A stretch of DNA of 37,513 nt. Origin: Alphaproteobacteria bacterium. GTDB lineage: Bacteria; Pseudomonadota; Alphaproteobacteria; RS24. The position numbers and the translations under genes were made by a program. Within the stretch, counting starts at the first letter, position 1. Each line of letters starts with the position of its first letter. Positions 17,108 through 25,618 of the stretch are shown piece by piece. The notes under the pieces are model-generated. The model searched no databases and was not told the DNA's origin. It saw only the letters and a list, made by a program, of their open reading frames with translations. The DNA lies in contig JAKMDW010000021.1 of the NCBI GenBank assembly GCA_022426245.1, positions 1 through 37,513 on the forward strand. The letters are read 5' to 3'.

Positions 17108-18502
17108 ATGAGCATTAATGACCAGCAAACTGAAGCCGTCAAAGCCAGTAATGAAAAAACCTGCTTTATCAAAACCTATGGCTGCCAGATGAATGTCTAT
17201 GACAGCCAGCGCATGGAAGAAGCGCTGGCCGCTGCCGGTTATCGCCCGGTTGCCGCGGCGGAAGATGCCGATATGGTGATTTTGAACACCTGCCATATTC
17301 GCGAGAAGGCGGCCGAGAAAGTCTATTCTGAACTGGGGCGCTTAAAGCCGCTCAAACAGCAAAATAAGGATATGGTTATCGGTGTTGCCGGTTGCGTGGC
17401 GCAGGCCGAGGGGGCTGAGATTATCGCCCGTGCGCCGGTGGTCGATATGGTGTTTGGGCCGCAAACCTTTCAGCAATTACCGGCCATGCTCGATGAAATT
17501 GACGATCGGCGGGCGCGCGGCGATAAGCCAAAATTAGTGCGCACGGATTTTCCGGCTGCCGAAAAATTTGAAGCGTTGCAAGCCATTGCCCGAAAACCGA
17601 TCACCCGCAGCCCGTCGGCTTTCGTCACGGTGCAAGAAGGCTGCGATAAGTTTTGCACATTTTGTGTTGTGCCCTATACGCGCGGCGAAGAAGTGTCGCG
17701 CGCGCGCGCCGACATTATTGCCGAAGCCCGCGCCTTGGTGGCTGACGGGGTCAGCGAAATCACGCTTTTGGGACAAAATGTCAATGCGTGGGAACATGAA
17801 GGCATTCGCCTTGACGGCCTATTGACGCAGCTTGGCGAGATTGAAGGGCTGGCGCGCCTGCGGTTCACCACCAGCCACCCGCGCGACATGGATGCCGCCT
17901 TGATTGCGGCGCATGGCGAAAATGAAAAATTGATGCCCTATCTGCATTTGCCGGTGCAATCGGGCTCTGACGCTATTTTGAAAGCGATGAACCGCAAACA
18001 TAGCGCGGCTGACTATATTGAGTTGACCCGAAAGTTTCGCGCCGCGCGGCCGGATTTGGCGCTCTCCTCCGACTTTATTGTCGGCTTTCCCGGCGAGACC
18101 GACGCGGATTTTGCCGCGACCATGGCGCTGGTTGAAGAGGTTAATTATGCGCAGGCCTTTTCGTTTAAATATAGCCCGCGGCCCGGCACACCGGCGGCCG
18201 ATGCGGCCGACCAAGTTGATGAAGCGGTAAAGGCCGCGCGTTTGGCGCGCTTGCAGGGGCTGCTCAACGCCCAGCAGGTTGCTTTTAATAATGCCCAAAA
18301 GGGGCGTGTTTTACCTGTATTGTTTGATAAGCCGTCGAAAAGCGGCGACCAGATGAGTGGGCGCAGCCCGTATTTGCAGCCGGTTCATGTGCCGTTTGAG
18401 GTTTTGGGCGGGCGCGATGCGACGGCGCTGCGCGGGCGCATTTTACCGGTCGAGATTACCGGTGCCCACGCCAATTCGCTGAGCGGCGTATTGGCGATAT
18501 GA
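17108..18502 (+). CDS. miaB: tRNA-2-methylthio-N6-dimethylallyladenosine synthase MiaB
   Basis: Radical-SAM methylthiotransferase that adds the ms2 group to i6A37 of tRNAs. The protein is 464 residues, full length. The N-terminal methylthiotransferase domain carries the auxiliary-cluster cysteines in YGCQMN (Cys26), NTCHIREKA (Cys62) and AGCVAQAEG (Cys96). The radical-SAM cluster motif is CDKFCTFC (Cys179, 183, 186) followed by VVPYTRGEE. The C-terminal TRAM domain (about 395-464) binds tRNA. It starts 9 bases after plsC. The following phoH group has its own candidate promoter. Confidence 0.96.
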   Translation: MSINDQQTEAVKASNEKTCFIKTYGCQMNVYDSQRMEEALAAAGYRPVAAAEDADMVILNTCHIREKAAEKVYSELGRLKPLKQQNKDMVIGVAGCVAQAEGAEIIARAPVVDMVFGPQTFQQLPAMLDEIDDRRARGDKPKLVRTDFPAAEKFEALQAIARKPITRSPSAFVTVQEGCDKFCTFCVVPYTRGEEVSRARADIIAEARALVADGVSEITLLGQNVNAWEHEGIRLDGLLTQLGEIEGLARLRFTTSHPRDMDAALIAAHGENEKLMPYLHLPVQSGSDAILKAMNRKHSAADYIELTRKFRAARPDLALSSDFIVGFPGETDADFAATMALVEEVNYAQAFSFKYSPRPGTPAADAADQVDEAVKAARLARLQGLLNAQQVAFNNAQKGRVLPVLFDKPSKSGDQMSGRSPYLQPVHVPFEVLGGRDATALRGRILPVEITGAHANSLSGVLAI

Positions 18503-18540
18503 CGCTTTCATGAAACTCTTTGACGGGTCATTTCAAGGGC

Positions 18541-18569
18541 TTGCCAAGCCGGTCATTTGCCCCGATACT
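18541..18569 (+). promoter_or_regulatory. Candidate sigma-70-type promoter for phoH-ybeY-corC-lnt
   Basis: TTGCCA (18541-18546) and GATACT (18564-18569) are separated by exactly 17 bases. Transcription would begin near 18577, between miaB and the preferred phoH start at 18619. It resembles the other candidate promoters in the window in having a TTGC-type -35. Confidence 0.55.
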
Positions 18570-18618
18570 CTTTGGTAATGAAATATCCAATCAAGATCAC
18601 AAAAACGGGGGCGCGCGG

Positions 18619-19821
18619 TTGAGCGGTTCTGAAAACAATAACGGCGGCACGATTGGCGAGCCGCTGGTTCTTGAATTCGACAATAACCGACTTCTGCCCG
18701 AGCTTTATGGCGAGCATGGCAAGCATTTGTCACGCATTGAGCAGACGCTTGATGTGTCGCTGGCCAATCGCGGCAATCAGGTTTATGTCTCCGGCCCGGC
18801 TGAAAATTGTGCCCGTGCAGAACAAGTATTGGGCGCGCTTTATGCCCATTTGGAACGCGGCGCAGAAGTGACCGGCGGTGATGTTGACGGCGCTTTGCGC
18901 CTCAGTCTGGGCTTGAGCCTCAGCGATAGCGGGCAAACAAGCGACGCGCCAAATGGTGCAGATGAAAACACCAAATCGAAGAAAAGCGCCGGCAAGCGCA
19001 GTGGCAAAGCGATCGGCAAAAGTAATGGCAAGGGCACTAATGCCAAAAAGCTGTATGGCGATGTCGCGCTGCGCACACAACGCCGCGAGGTTCTGCCGCG
19101 CTCGGCCACGCAAGCCGATTATATAAAAGCGCTTTTAGAAAATGAATTGGTCGTCGGGCTTGGCCCGGCGGGCACCGGTAAAACCTATTTGGCGGTTGCC
19201 GCAGCCGCAACCATGTTGGTTGAGGGTAAAGTTGACCGCATTATTCTTTCGCGCCCGGCGGTTGAGGCGGGTGAGAATTTGGGCTTTCTGCCGGGCGATA
19301 TGCGCGACAAGGTTGACCCTTATTTGCGCCCGCTTTACGACGCGCTTTATGACATGTTGCCCGGCCCGCAAGTGACGCGCTCATTGGAAAGCGGCGAGAT
19401 TGAAATCGCGCCTCTGGCGTTTATGCGTGGCCGCACCCTGTCCAATAGTTTTGTTATCCTCGATGAAAGCCAAAATGCGACGCCGATGCAGATGAAAATG
19501 TTTTTGACCCGTATGGGTGAAAATTCGCGCATGGTCATCACCGGTGACCCGAGCCAGATTGACCTGCCTTTTGGCGCGAAATCCGGCCTTAAAGATGCGA
19601 TGGAAATTCTGCCGAAAGTGCGCGGCGTTGATATTATTCGCTTCGGTGAGGAGGATGTGGTGCGCCATGATATGGTGACGCGCATTGTCAAAGCCTATAA
19701 TCGCCGCGATGCCACATTGCCCGCCAGTAGCCGTGATGGGGACCGCAATGGCGCGCGTAAACGGCGTACTTATGCAGAAGAAAAGCCTGCTGAAAAACAA
19801 GAAGAGACCCAAAATGACTGA
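18619..19821 (+). CDS. phoH: PhoH-like ATPase (YbeZ type)
   Basis: P-loop NTPase of the PhoH/YbeZ family, linked to ribosome and RNA metabolism through its YbeY neighbour. The protein is 400 residues from the TTG at 18619. Walker A is GLGPAGTGKTYLAV and Walker B is SFVILDESQNATP. An N-terminal KH-like segment (about residues 20-75) precedes a low-complexity Lys/Gly/Ser/Asn-rich linker (KSKKSAGKRSGKAIGKSNG) that joins it to the ATPase. The start is uncertain. No ATG lies in frame near the N-terminus, and TTG 18619 follows a GGGGG run. TTG 18520 would put the candidate promoter inside the gene. The last 8 bases overlap the ybeY start. Confidence 0.88.
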   Translation: MSGSENNNGGTIGEPLVLEFDNNRLLPELYGEHGKHLSRIEQTLDVSLANRGNQVYVSGPAENCARAEQVLGALYAHLERGAEVTGGDVDGALRLSLGLSLSDSGQTSDAPNGADENTKSKKSAGKRSGKAIGKSNGKGTNAKKLYGDVALRTQRREVLPRSATQADYIKALLENELVVGLGPAGTGKTYLAVAAAATMLVEGKVDRIILSRPAVEAGENLGFLPGDMRDKVDPYLRPLYDALYDMLPGPQVTRSLESGEIEIAPLAFMRGRTLSNSFVILDESQNATPMQMKMFLTRMGENSRMVITGDPSQIDLPFGAKSGLKDAMEILPKVRGVDIIRFGEEDVVRHDMVTRIVKAYNRRDATLPASSRDGDRNGARKRRTYAEEKPAEKQEETQND

Positions 19822-20389
19822 ACCTGCATCTGACCAAAATTGTGATGCTGCCCCCGATCCGGAGCCCGACAGTCCCGACCCATTTTTAGGCGGTGGCAGC
19901 CTGACCCTTGATATTGATATGCGCTGCGCCGATTGGCACGGCGCGGTTGATGTGCTGGAAGCGCAGGCGCAATTTGTCTGGGCGCATCTGGCAATGCCCG
20001 AGGCGGAGGCGTCACTTGTCTTGGCGGAAGGCGATTTTCTCGCCACCCTCAATGCACAATATCGCGACAAGCAAGGCGCGACCAATGTGCTGTCTTTTCC
20101 GGCGCAAGATTTTGCCGCCATCGCCACGCCGCAAGATGTCGCCGCCCTGCCCGCGCCGCGTCTTATCGGGGATATTGTTCTGGCGCATGATGTGCTGATG
20201 GCCGAGGCCGGCGCGCAAGGCAAAGCACCCGCGCACCATATGCGCCATTTGCTGACGCATGGATTGTTACATCTTTTGGGGCATGACCATGTGAGCGAAA
20301 GCGCGGCGGCGCAGATGGAAAAATTGGAAACCGATATTCTGGCCGCGCAAGGCCTGGCCGACCCCTATCACGAGGCGGCTTCTTCATGA
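19814..20389 (+). CDS. ybeY: Endoribonuclease YbeY (16S rRNA maturation factor)
   Basis: Zinc-dependent single-strand endoribonuclease involved in 16S rRNA 3'-end maturation and ribosome quality control. The protein is 191 residues. The zinc motif His-x3-His-x5-His is HGLLHLLGHDH with His149, His153 and His159. The substrate-side motif TNVLSFP is at about 90-96. The start ATG overlaps the phoH stop (ATGACTGA), a firm start site. About 30 residues of acidic, Pro-rich N-terminal extension precede the fold. The stop overlaps the corC start (ATGA), so the run phoH-ybeY-corC-lnt is translationally coupled. Confidence 0.94.
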   Translation: MTEPASDQNCDAAPDPEPDSPDPFLGGGSLTLDIDMRCADWHGAVDVLEAQAQFVWAHLAMPEAEASLVLAEGDFLATLNAQYRDKQGATNVLSFPAQDFAAIATPQDVAALPAPRLIGDIVLAHDVLMAEAGAQGKAPAHHMRHLLTHGLLHLLGHDHVSESAAAQMEKLETDILAAQGLADPYHEAASS

Positions 20390-21270
20390 GTGCGAGCAAA
20401 CCCAATAATGGTAATGGCGGGTTCTGGCAGGGATTGACGCGGCTGTTTGGCGGCCAAGAGGCCAATTTGCGCGAAAGCCTTGAAGATGTGCTGGAAGAAT
20501 CCGGTGGCGCAGAAGATGATTTTTCCGATGAAGAACGCCATATGCTCAAAAACCTGCTGGGCTTTCGCGATGTCACGCTGAGCGATGTGATGGTGCCGCG
20601 CGCTGAGATTGATGCGCTGGAAATTGACACTGACCCGCCGGTTCTATTGCAACGTTTTGCCGAATGTGGCCATTCGCGCATGCCGATTTATCGCGAGACG
20701 CTGGACCAGCCCTTGGGCATGCTGCACGTTAAAGACCTGCTCTCGGTGATCGATAAGGAAAGCGGCCTTGAGGCGGTTGACCTGACCACGCTCATTCGCC
20801 CGCTTTTATTTGTGCCACCGTCTATGTCGGCAATGGATTTGCTGCTGAAAATGCAAACCACGCGCGGCCATATGGCTTTGGTGATCGATGAATATGGCGG
20901 CACGGACGGCTTGGTGACGATTGAGGATTTGATTGAGGAAATTGTCGGCGAGATTGAAGACGAGCATGATGAGGAAGAAGTGCTGCTGCGCCCGCACCCT
21001 GAAAAGGGCGATGGCCATTGGCGCGCTTCGGCACGTCTGCCGCTGGAAATGCTGCAAGATGAATTGGCGGTTGATTTCAGCGCCATTGAGGAGCTCGACG
21101 ATATCGACACGCTGGGCGGTCTGGTGTTTGCATTGGCTGGCCGTGTGCCTGAACGTGGCGAGCTCATCGGCTGCGTTTTGGGCGATGGGCATGAGGTCGA
21201 GTTCGTTATTCGCGATGGTGACCCGCGGCGCATCAAAAGTCTTGATATTTGCCTCGCTGCGGCCGGCTGA
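20386..21270 (+). CDS. corC: CBS-domain protein of the CorC/HlyC (TlyC) family
   Basis: Cytosolic protein of 294 residues, historically linked to magnesium/cobalt efflux. An acidic N-terminal region is followed by two CBS domains at about 65-125 and 130-190. Signature strings are LSDVMVPRAEIDALEID, HSRMPIYRETLDQPLGMLHV and GHMALVIDEYGGTDGLVTIE. A CorC_HlyC transporter-associated domain follows from about 205 onward. There is no membrane-spanning DUF21 domain, so this is the short, soluble type. It sits between ybeY and lnt, its normal place; the start overlaps the ybeY stop and the stop overlaps the lnt start by one base. Confidence 0.92.
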   Translation: MSASKPNNGNGGFWQGLTRLFGGQEANLRESLEDVLEESGGAEDDFSDEERHMLKNLLGFRDVTLSDVMVPRAEIDALEIDTDPPVLLQRFAECGHSRMPIYRETLDQPLGMLHVKDLLSVIDKESGLEAVDLTTLIRPLLFVPPSMSAMDLLLKMQTTRGHMALVIDEYGGTDGLVTIEDLIEEIVGEIEDEHDEEEVLLRPHPEKGDGHWRASARLPLEMLQDELAVDFSAIEELDDIDTLGGLVFALAGRVPERGELIGCVLGDGHEVEFVIRDGDPRRIKSLDICLAAAG

Positions 21271-22961
21271 TGTCTGCCGCGCGTGACTTTAGAAGCGGTT
21301 TTTGGCGACGCTATGTGCTGACCCCGTCTTTGCGCCATCCGGCATGGGCGGCGCTGCTGGCCGGTCTGGCTTTGCCGCTGGCTTATCCGCCTTTTTATCT
21401 TTTGCCGGTGTTTTATCTGGCCACCGGATTGGTTTTCTATCTCGCGGTTTTCTTGGCCACCTCTTCTGTCGCCTTTGGGGCAGGGGGACGAAAAGAGCTT
21501 TGGCGTTTGGCCCTTTTGGGCTGGTGTTTCGGCTTTGGGCAATTTGCCAGCGGCATGGCATGGATTGGCGAGGCGTTTCTGGTCGAGGCCGAATTATTTC
21601 TCTGGGCGTTGCCCTTTGCGCTCACCGGCTTGCCTGCCGGTTTGGCGATGTTTCACGCGCTGACCTTTGCCGCTTTCGGCTTGGCGGCGCGGCACTTTCG
21701 TCTGCAAGGGCTGGCGGCGTTTTGCCTGTTGGCTGTGCTGGTCGGGCTTGGCGAATATGCGCGCGGCCATGTGTTGACCGGCTTGCCATGGAACTTGCCA
21801 CTCATGGGCTGGGCAGGTTGGCTTTATTTGGCGCAGCCGGTGGCGCTTATCGGCATTTATGGCTTGTCGCTCTTGGCGCTGCTCAGCGCGGCTTTACTGG
21901 CATCAGGGCTGGCATCAGGGCTGGCATCAGCTCAGCGCGGCCAATGCTTGACCGGACTGGCGCTGCCTCTGGCCGCCTTTCTGCATTCAAGCCTTGCCCT
22001 GCATGGCGCGCCCCCGATTGCGGCGTCAGAACCGGCGTTGAAGATTACCGTGGTGCAACCCAATTTGGCGCAGCGCGAAAAATGGGCGCCTGCCTTGCGT
22101 GAGCGGCATATTGAAAAAACCTTCAAAATGACCGCGCTGGGTTTGAAATTTGCTCCGGATACCGACCTCATCATCTGGCCGGAGACGGCGATACCGGCCT
22201 TGATTGATGAGGGGTCGGGGTTTGCTGAACGTCTGGCAGCGGCCCTGCCGCGTTTTAAAGATGTGCATGAAGAGGCCGAAAATAATACGTCCCCCCATCC
22301 GCCGCCCCATCCGGCCCCCTATTTATTGACCGGTGCCATTCGCCGCGAGACCGGCCCAGAGGGCACGGCCTATTTCAACAGCGCAATGTTGTGGTCGGGC
22401 GAAGGCATGTTATTGGCGCGCTCCGATAAGCATCACCTTGTGCCGTTTGGCGAATATTTGCCGGCGCAAAACTTTCTTGAGGCGATTGGCTTGCAGCAAT
22501 TAACGCGACTGCGCGGCGGCTATTCGGCCGGTCCGGCGCGCGCCGTTTTAACCGCGGCGCGTCTGCCGCGCTTGGCACCGCTCATATGCTATGAGGCGGT
22601 TTTTCCGCATTTGGCGCAGCACGACAATGAGGCGCGCCCCGCCGCCTTTATCAATCTGACCAATGATGGCTGGTTTGGCACAAGTTTTGGCCCTTATCAG
22701 CATTTGGCGCAGGCGCGCTTGCGCGCCATTGAGCAGGGCATACCGCTCATTCGCGCCGCCAATACCGGCATGTCGGCAGCATTTGATGCGCGCGGGCGCC
22801 AGCTTGAGCGCTTGGCATTGGCTGAGGAGGGCGTATTTTCCTTGCCCCTTCCGCCCGCCCATGCGCCAACATTTTATGCGCGGCACGGCGATAGAGGCTT
22901 TGGTGCGCTGGCATTCTTGCTGCTGATTTTTGTGTGGGCAAATCACCGCCGCCATGTCTAG
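21270..22961 (+). CDS. lnt: Apolipoprotein N-acyltransferase
   Basis: Inner-membrane enzyme that adds the third acyl chain to lipoproteins. The protein is 563 residues, slightly longer than E. coli Lnt. About six to eight membrane spans occupy residues 20-240, and a carbon-nitrogen hydrolase domain spans about 255-500. The catalytic triad is visible: Glu305 in IIWPETAIP, Lys387 in RSDKHHLVPFGEYLP, Cys440 in LICYEAVFP. A last hydrophobic segment anchors the C-terminus. The start overlaps the corC stop (TGATG). Positions 21897-21930 hold nearly three in-frame copies of a 12-base unit giving a short ASGL repeat in a membrane region. Confidence 0.95.
   Translation: MSAARDFRSGFWRRYVLTPSLRHPAWAALLAGLALPLAYPPFYLLPVFYLATGLVFYLAVFLATSSVAFGAGGRKELWRLALLGWCFGFGQFASGMAWIGEAFLVEAELFLWALPFALTGLPAGLAMFHALTFAAFGLAARHFRLQGLAAFCLLAVLVGLGEYARGHVLTGLPWNLPLMGWAGWLYLAQPVALIGIYGLSLLALLSAALLASGLASGLASAQRGQCLTGLALPLAAFLHSSLALHGAPPIAASEPALKITVVQPNLAQREKWAPALRERHIEKTFKMTALGLKFAPDTDLIIWPETAIPALIDEGSGFAERLAAALPRFKDVHEEAENNTSPHPPPHPAPYLLTGAIRRETGPEGTAYFNSAMLWSGEGMLLARSDKHHLVPFGEYLPAQNFLEAIGLQQLTRLRGGYSAGPARAVLTAARLPRLAPLICYEAVFPHLAQHDNEARPAAFINLTNDGWFGTSFGPYQHLAQARLRAIEQGIPLIRAANTGMSAAFDARGRQLERLALAEEGVFSLPLPPAHAPTFYARHGDRGFGALAFLLLIFVWANHRRHV
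21897..21930 (+). repeat. In-frame 12-bp tandem repeat inside lnt
   Basis: CTGGCATCAGGG at 21897-21908 and 21909-21920, then its first 10 bases at 21921-21930. It encodes repeated Ala-Ser-Gly-Leu in a hydrophobic part of Lnt. The 12-base length keeps the frame, as expected for replication slippage tolerated by selection. Confidence 0.8.
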
Positions 22962-22977
22962 CACGGGGTAAAAGCGG

Positions 22978-23006
22978 TTGCCCTCGTCTCTAAGCTGCCG
23001 CATAGT
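22978..23006 (+). promoter_or_regulatory. Candidate promoter for the XRE regulator
   Basis: TTGCCC (22978-22983) and CATAGT (23001-23006) are 17 bases apart, between the lnt stop and the regulator start at 23043. Transcription would start near 23013, leaving a leader of about 30 bases with an AAAGGGG ribosome-binding site. Confidence 0.5.
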
Positions 23007-23042
23007 TTTGCTCATAAAAATAATAAGAAAGGGGCGACCATC

Positions 23043-23477
23043 ATGCCACGAAATAAGGAACGCACGCTCGATGCTTATATTGGCGCAAAGGTGCGTATGC
23101 GGCGGTTAATGCTGAATATGAGCCAAGAAACACTGAGCGGCAAATTGGGCGTGACCTTTCAGCAAGTACAGAAATATGAAAAAGGCTTGAACCGTATTTC
23201 GGCCAGCCGCCTGTTTGAGCTGGCGCATGCTTTGGGCGTGCCGGTCGGTTATTTTTACGATGGGCTCGATGAGGGCGATGCTCTGGCGCGGGTCAATGGT
23301 GGCAAGGGAGGGTTGCAAGACAGCCCGCCCGTATCGCCGTTAATGGAGTTTATCTCCAGCGGGCCGGGGGTAGAGTTGAACAAGGCTTTTTTGCGCATTG
23401 ATGATGATAAAATGCGCCGCCGTTTGCTGGCTATGGTTAATGATATTGCGCGCGTCACAGGTGAGCCTAAATCCTGA
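23043..23477 (+). CDS. XRE-family helix-turn-helix regulator (PhrR/PraR-like)
   Basis: Cytosolic DNA-binding protein of 144 residues. A Cro/C1-type helix-turn-helix spans about 12-70 (GAKVRMRRLMLNMSQETLSG, then KLGVTFQQVQKYEKGLNRIS). GVPVGYFYDGL completes the domain. The C-terminal half (about 80-144) resembles that of alphaproteobacterial regulators encoded just before metK, called PhrR or PraR in rhizobia, where they affect acid response and quorum sensing. Its targets here are unknown. It may be autoregulated, since it has its own candidate promoter. metK starts 83 bases downstream. Confidence 0.87.
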   Translation: MPRNKERTLDAYIGAKVRMRRLMLNMSQETLSGKLGVTFQQVQKYEKGLNRISASRLFELAHALGVPVGYFYDGLDEGDALARVNGGKGGLQDSPPVSPLMEFISSGPGVELNKAFLRIDDDKMRRRLLAMVNDIARVTGEPKS

Positions 23478-23479
23478 GC

Positions 23480-23496
23480 GCGCAAAAAATTTGCGC
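23480..23496 (+). terminator. Perfect hairpin after the XRE gene (weak terminator candidate)
   Basis: GCGCAAA/TTTGCGC around an AAA loop begins two bases after the stop codon. The stem is 7 bp with only two T's after it, so termination would be weak or Rho-assisted. The rest of the 83-base gap to metK contains TTGCCC (23511-23516) and TATCAA (23536-23541), 19 bases apart, a marginal promoter. I could not match the gap to a SAM riboswitch. Confidence 0.4.
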
Positions 23497-23560
23497 TTGA
23501 CCGACGCCGTTTGCCCTGCCAAACAAACGCAATCTTATCAATTGAGGGTTTAATCAGCTC

Positions 23561-24724
23561 ATGTCTTCATATGAATTTACCTCCGAGTCCGTCTCGGAAG
23601 GCCATCCGGATAAAGTTTGTGACCGCATTTCAGATACTATTTTAGACGCGTTTCTGGCACGCGAGGCGCAAGCCCGTGTGGCTGTCGAAACATTGACCAC
23701 GACCAATTTGATTGTCATGGCAGGTGAAGTGCGCCCTGATGGCTTGGTTTCAAATGACGAGATGGAAGCTTTGGCGCGCGAAGCTGTCAAAGATATCGGC
23801 TATGAGCAAGACGGCTTCCATTGGAAAAATGCCGAAGTGATGGTGCGCGTGCATGGTCAATCGGCGCATATTGCGCAAGGCGTTGACAGCGATGGCGGCA
23901 ATAAAGACGAAGGCGCAGGCGATCAGGGCATTATGTTTGGCTATGCTTGCCGCGAAACCGAAGAATTAATGCCGGCACCGATTGCCTTTTCGCATAAAAT
24001 TCTGGCGGATATGGCAGGTGCGCGCAAATCGGGCGCGGTGCAGGGTTTTGGGCCTGACAGCAAAAGCCAAGTCACTTTGGCCTATGAAAACGGCAAGCCG
24101 GTGCGCGCCACCTCTGTTGTGGTTTCTACCCAGCATGATGAAGGGTTGAGCCAAGATGATGTGCGCGCATTGGTGCGTCCGTTTGTCGAGGGTGTTTTGC
24201 CCGATGGCTGGATGTGTCCTGAAGAGGCGTTTTATGTCAATCCGACCGGCACATTCATTATCGGCGGGCCTGATGGCGATGCCGGCTTGACGGGTCGTAA
24301 AATTATTGTCGATACTTATGGCGGTGCGGCGCCACATGGCGGCGGCGCGTTTTCGGGCAAAGACCCGACCAAGGTTGACCGTTCAGCGGCTTATGCATCA
24401 CGCTATCTGGCGAAAAATGTCGTTGCGGCCGGTCTGGCGGAACGCTGCACCATCCAATTATCCTATGCCATTGGGGTTTCACAGCCGCTGTCGATTTATG
24501 TCGATATGCACGACACCGGCGCGGTTGACGCGGCCGCTTTACAAAACGCTCTGGCGCAAGTGATGGATTTGAGCCCGCGCGGCATTCGCGAACATTTGGG
24601 CCTCAATAAACCGATTTATGCTCGCACGGCCGCGTATGGTCATTTTGGCCGCGCGCCGGAAGCCGATGGCGGGTTTAGCTGGGAGCGCACTGATTTGGCC
24701 GATGCCATTAAGGCGGCCTTGTAA
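23561..24724 (+). CDS. metK: S-adenosylmethionine synthetase
   Basis: Makes S-adenosylmethionine from methionine and ATP in the cytosol. The protein is 387 residues, a standard length. It begins with the N-terminal signature [20 protein letters not shown] (ATP-binding His15 region). It also has [16 protein letters not shown] (about 117-132, the MetK hexapeptide-type signature) and [19 protein letters not shown] (about 260-278, phosphate-binding loop). The ATG follows TTGAGGG about 13 bases upstream. The product feeds the methyltransferase TrmB downstream and the radical-SAM enzyme MiaB elsewhere in the window, though this is general metabolism rather than a dedicated link. Confidence 0.97.
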   Translation: MSSYEFTSESVSEGHPDKVCDRISDTILDAFLAREAQARVAVETLTTTNLIVMAGEVRPDGLVSNDEMEALAREAVKDIGYEQDGFHWKNAEVMVRVHGQSAHIAQGVDSDGGNKDEGAGDQGIMFGYACRETEELMPAPIAFSHKILADMAGARKSGAVQGFGPDSKSQVTLAYENGKPVRATSVVVSTQHDEGLSQDDVRALVRPFVEGVLPDGWMCPEEAFYVNPTGTFIIGGPDGDAGLTGRKIIVDTYGGAAPHGGGAFSGKDPTKVDRSAAYASRYLAKNVVAAGLAERCTIQLSYAIGVSQPLSIYVDMHDTGAVDAAALQNALAQVMDLSPRGIREHLGLNKPIYARTAAYGHFGRAPEADGGFSWERTDLADAIKAAL

Positions 24725-24741
24725 GCGAACGGGCGCATGAT

Positions 24742-25455
24742 ATGGCCGATGAGCCAAGCGATAAAGCCGGTCAGGATAAGGTAAATAAGCGGCTGATTTA
24801 TGGCCGCCGTCAGGGGCACCGCCTACACAAAAAGCAGGCGCGTCTGGTTGACGATGTGCTGCCGCGCCTGACCCCCAATTTGACGGCGGATAATGTGCCG
24901 GCCGATTGGTTTGCCAAAAAATGCGACGATTATGTTTTGGAAATCGGTTTTGGCGGCGGCGAGCATTTGGCGGCGCGCGCTTTGGCAAACCCGCAATCGG
25001 GCTTTATTGGCTGTGAGCCGTTTCTCAATGGCGTTGCCAAGCTGGTTGCCACTGTGGCCGATGAGGGCCGTGACAATATCGCCATTTATCAAAATGATGC
25101 CCGGACGATTTTGGACGCACTGCCCAATGGGGCTGTCGGGGCGGTTTATCTTCTTTATCCTGACCCATGGCCGAAAAAGCGTCATCATAAACGCCGCTTC
25201 GTCAGTGCCGAAAACCTCGCCGCCATTCACCGTGTCTTGCGCCCGGGCGGGGTGTTTTTTCTGGCCAGTGATATCGCGGCCTATATTGACTGGTCGCTCA
25301 TTCATATTGGCGCGCATGGCGGTTTTGAGTGGGCGGCTGAAAAAGCCGATGATTGGCGCGTGCCGCCGTCAGACTGGCCGGGCACACGCTATGAGACGAA
25401 AGCACTGGCGGCGGGTCGAAAGCCGGTCTATTTGCAGTTTACCAAAGCCGACTAG
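24742..25455 (+). CDS. trmB: tRNA (guanine-N7-)-methyltransferase
   Basis: SAM-dependent enzyme that makes m7G46 in the tRNA variable loop. The protein is 237 residues. The SAM-binding motif I is VLEIGFGGGEHLA (about 65-77). The TrmB signature is YPDPWPKKRHHKRRFV (about 137-152), followed by LRPGGVFFLASD. The N-terminus YGRRQGHRLHKKQ is also typical. It starts 17 bases after metK, the conserved metK-trmB pair. It ends before a 163-base gap that contains the promoter and terminator-like hairpin of the next operon. Confidence 0.95.
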   Translation: MADEPSDKAGQDKVNKRLIYGRRQGHRLHKKQARLVDDVLPRLTPNLTADNVPADWFAKKCDDYVLEIGFGGGEHLAARALANPQSGFIGCEPFLNGVAKLVATVADEGRDNIAIYQNDARTILDALPNGAVGAVYLLYPDPWPKKRHHKRRFVSAENLAAIHRVLRPGGVFFLASDIAAYIDWSLIHIGAHGGFEWAAEKADDWRVPPSDWPGTRYETKALAAGRKPVYLQFTKAD

Positions 25456-25485
25456 AGCCGGTTTCGGGCAGCTGTGATGAAGGGC

Positions 25486-25513
25486 TTGCACACCATCGCT
25501 AAATCGCTATAGT
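25486..25513 (+). promoter_or_regulatory. Candidate promoter of the rimP-nusA-infB operon
   Basis: TTGCAC (25486-25491) and TATAGT (25508-25513) are 16 bases apart, the best -10 match among the promoters I see in this window. It lies in the trmB-rimP gap and upstream of a strong hairpin with T-runs, so transcripts would start near 25520 with a leader of about 100 bases. Confidence 0.6.
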
Positions 25514-25541
25514 GGCGACACATTGATGCTGCTTTTGAAAC

Positions 25542-25587
25542 AAGTGGGATGGCCTTCCGGCCCCCGCTTTTTTTCTTGGTTTTTTTT
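25542..25587 (+). terminator. Intrinsic terminator / possible attenuator in the rimP leader
   Basis: The stem is AAGTGGG plus GGCC (25542-25554, two-base AT bulge) paired with GGCC plus CCCGCTT (25559-25569) around a TTCC loop. A T-run at 25568-25574 and a second at 25580-25587 follow. This is a textbook Rho-independent terminator. It could end trmB transcripts, but it lies downstream of the candidate rimP promoter, so it would also terminate operon transcripts in the leader. Confidence 0.75.
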
Positions 25588-25618
25588 CGAATAACCGAGA
25601 GGGCGGCGCGAGAGGAAG

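Noticed and set aside
20688-21542. A 284-codon minus-strand open frame opposite corC and lnt
   Set aside because: Low-complexity Ser/Arg/Pro-rich translation, antisense to two well-recognised genes.
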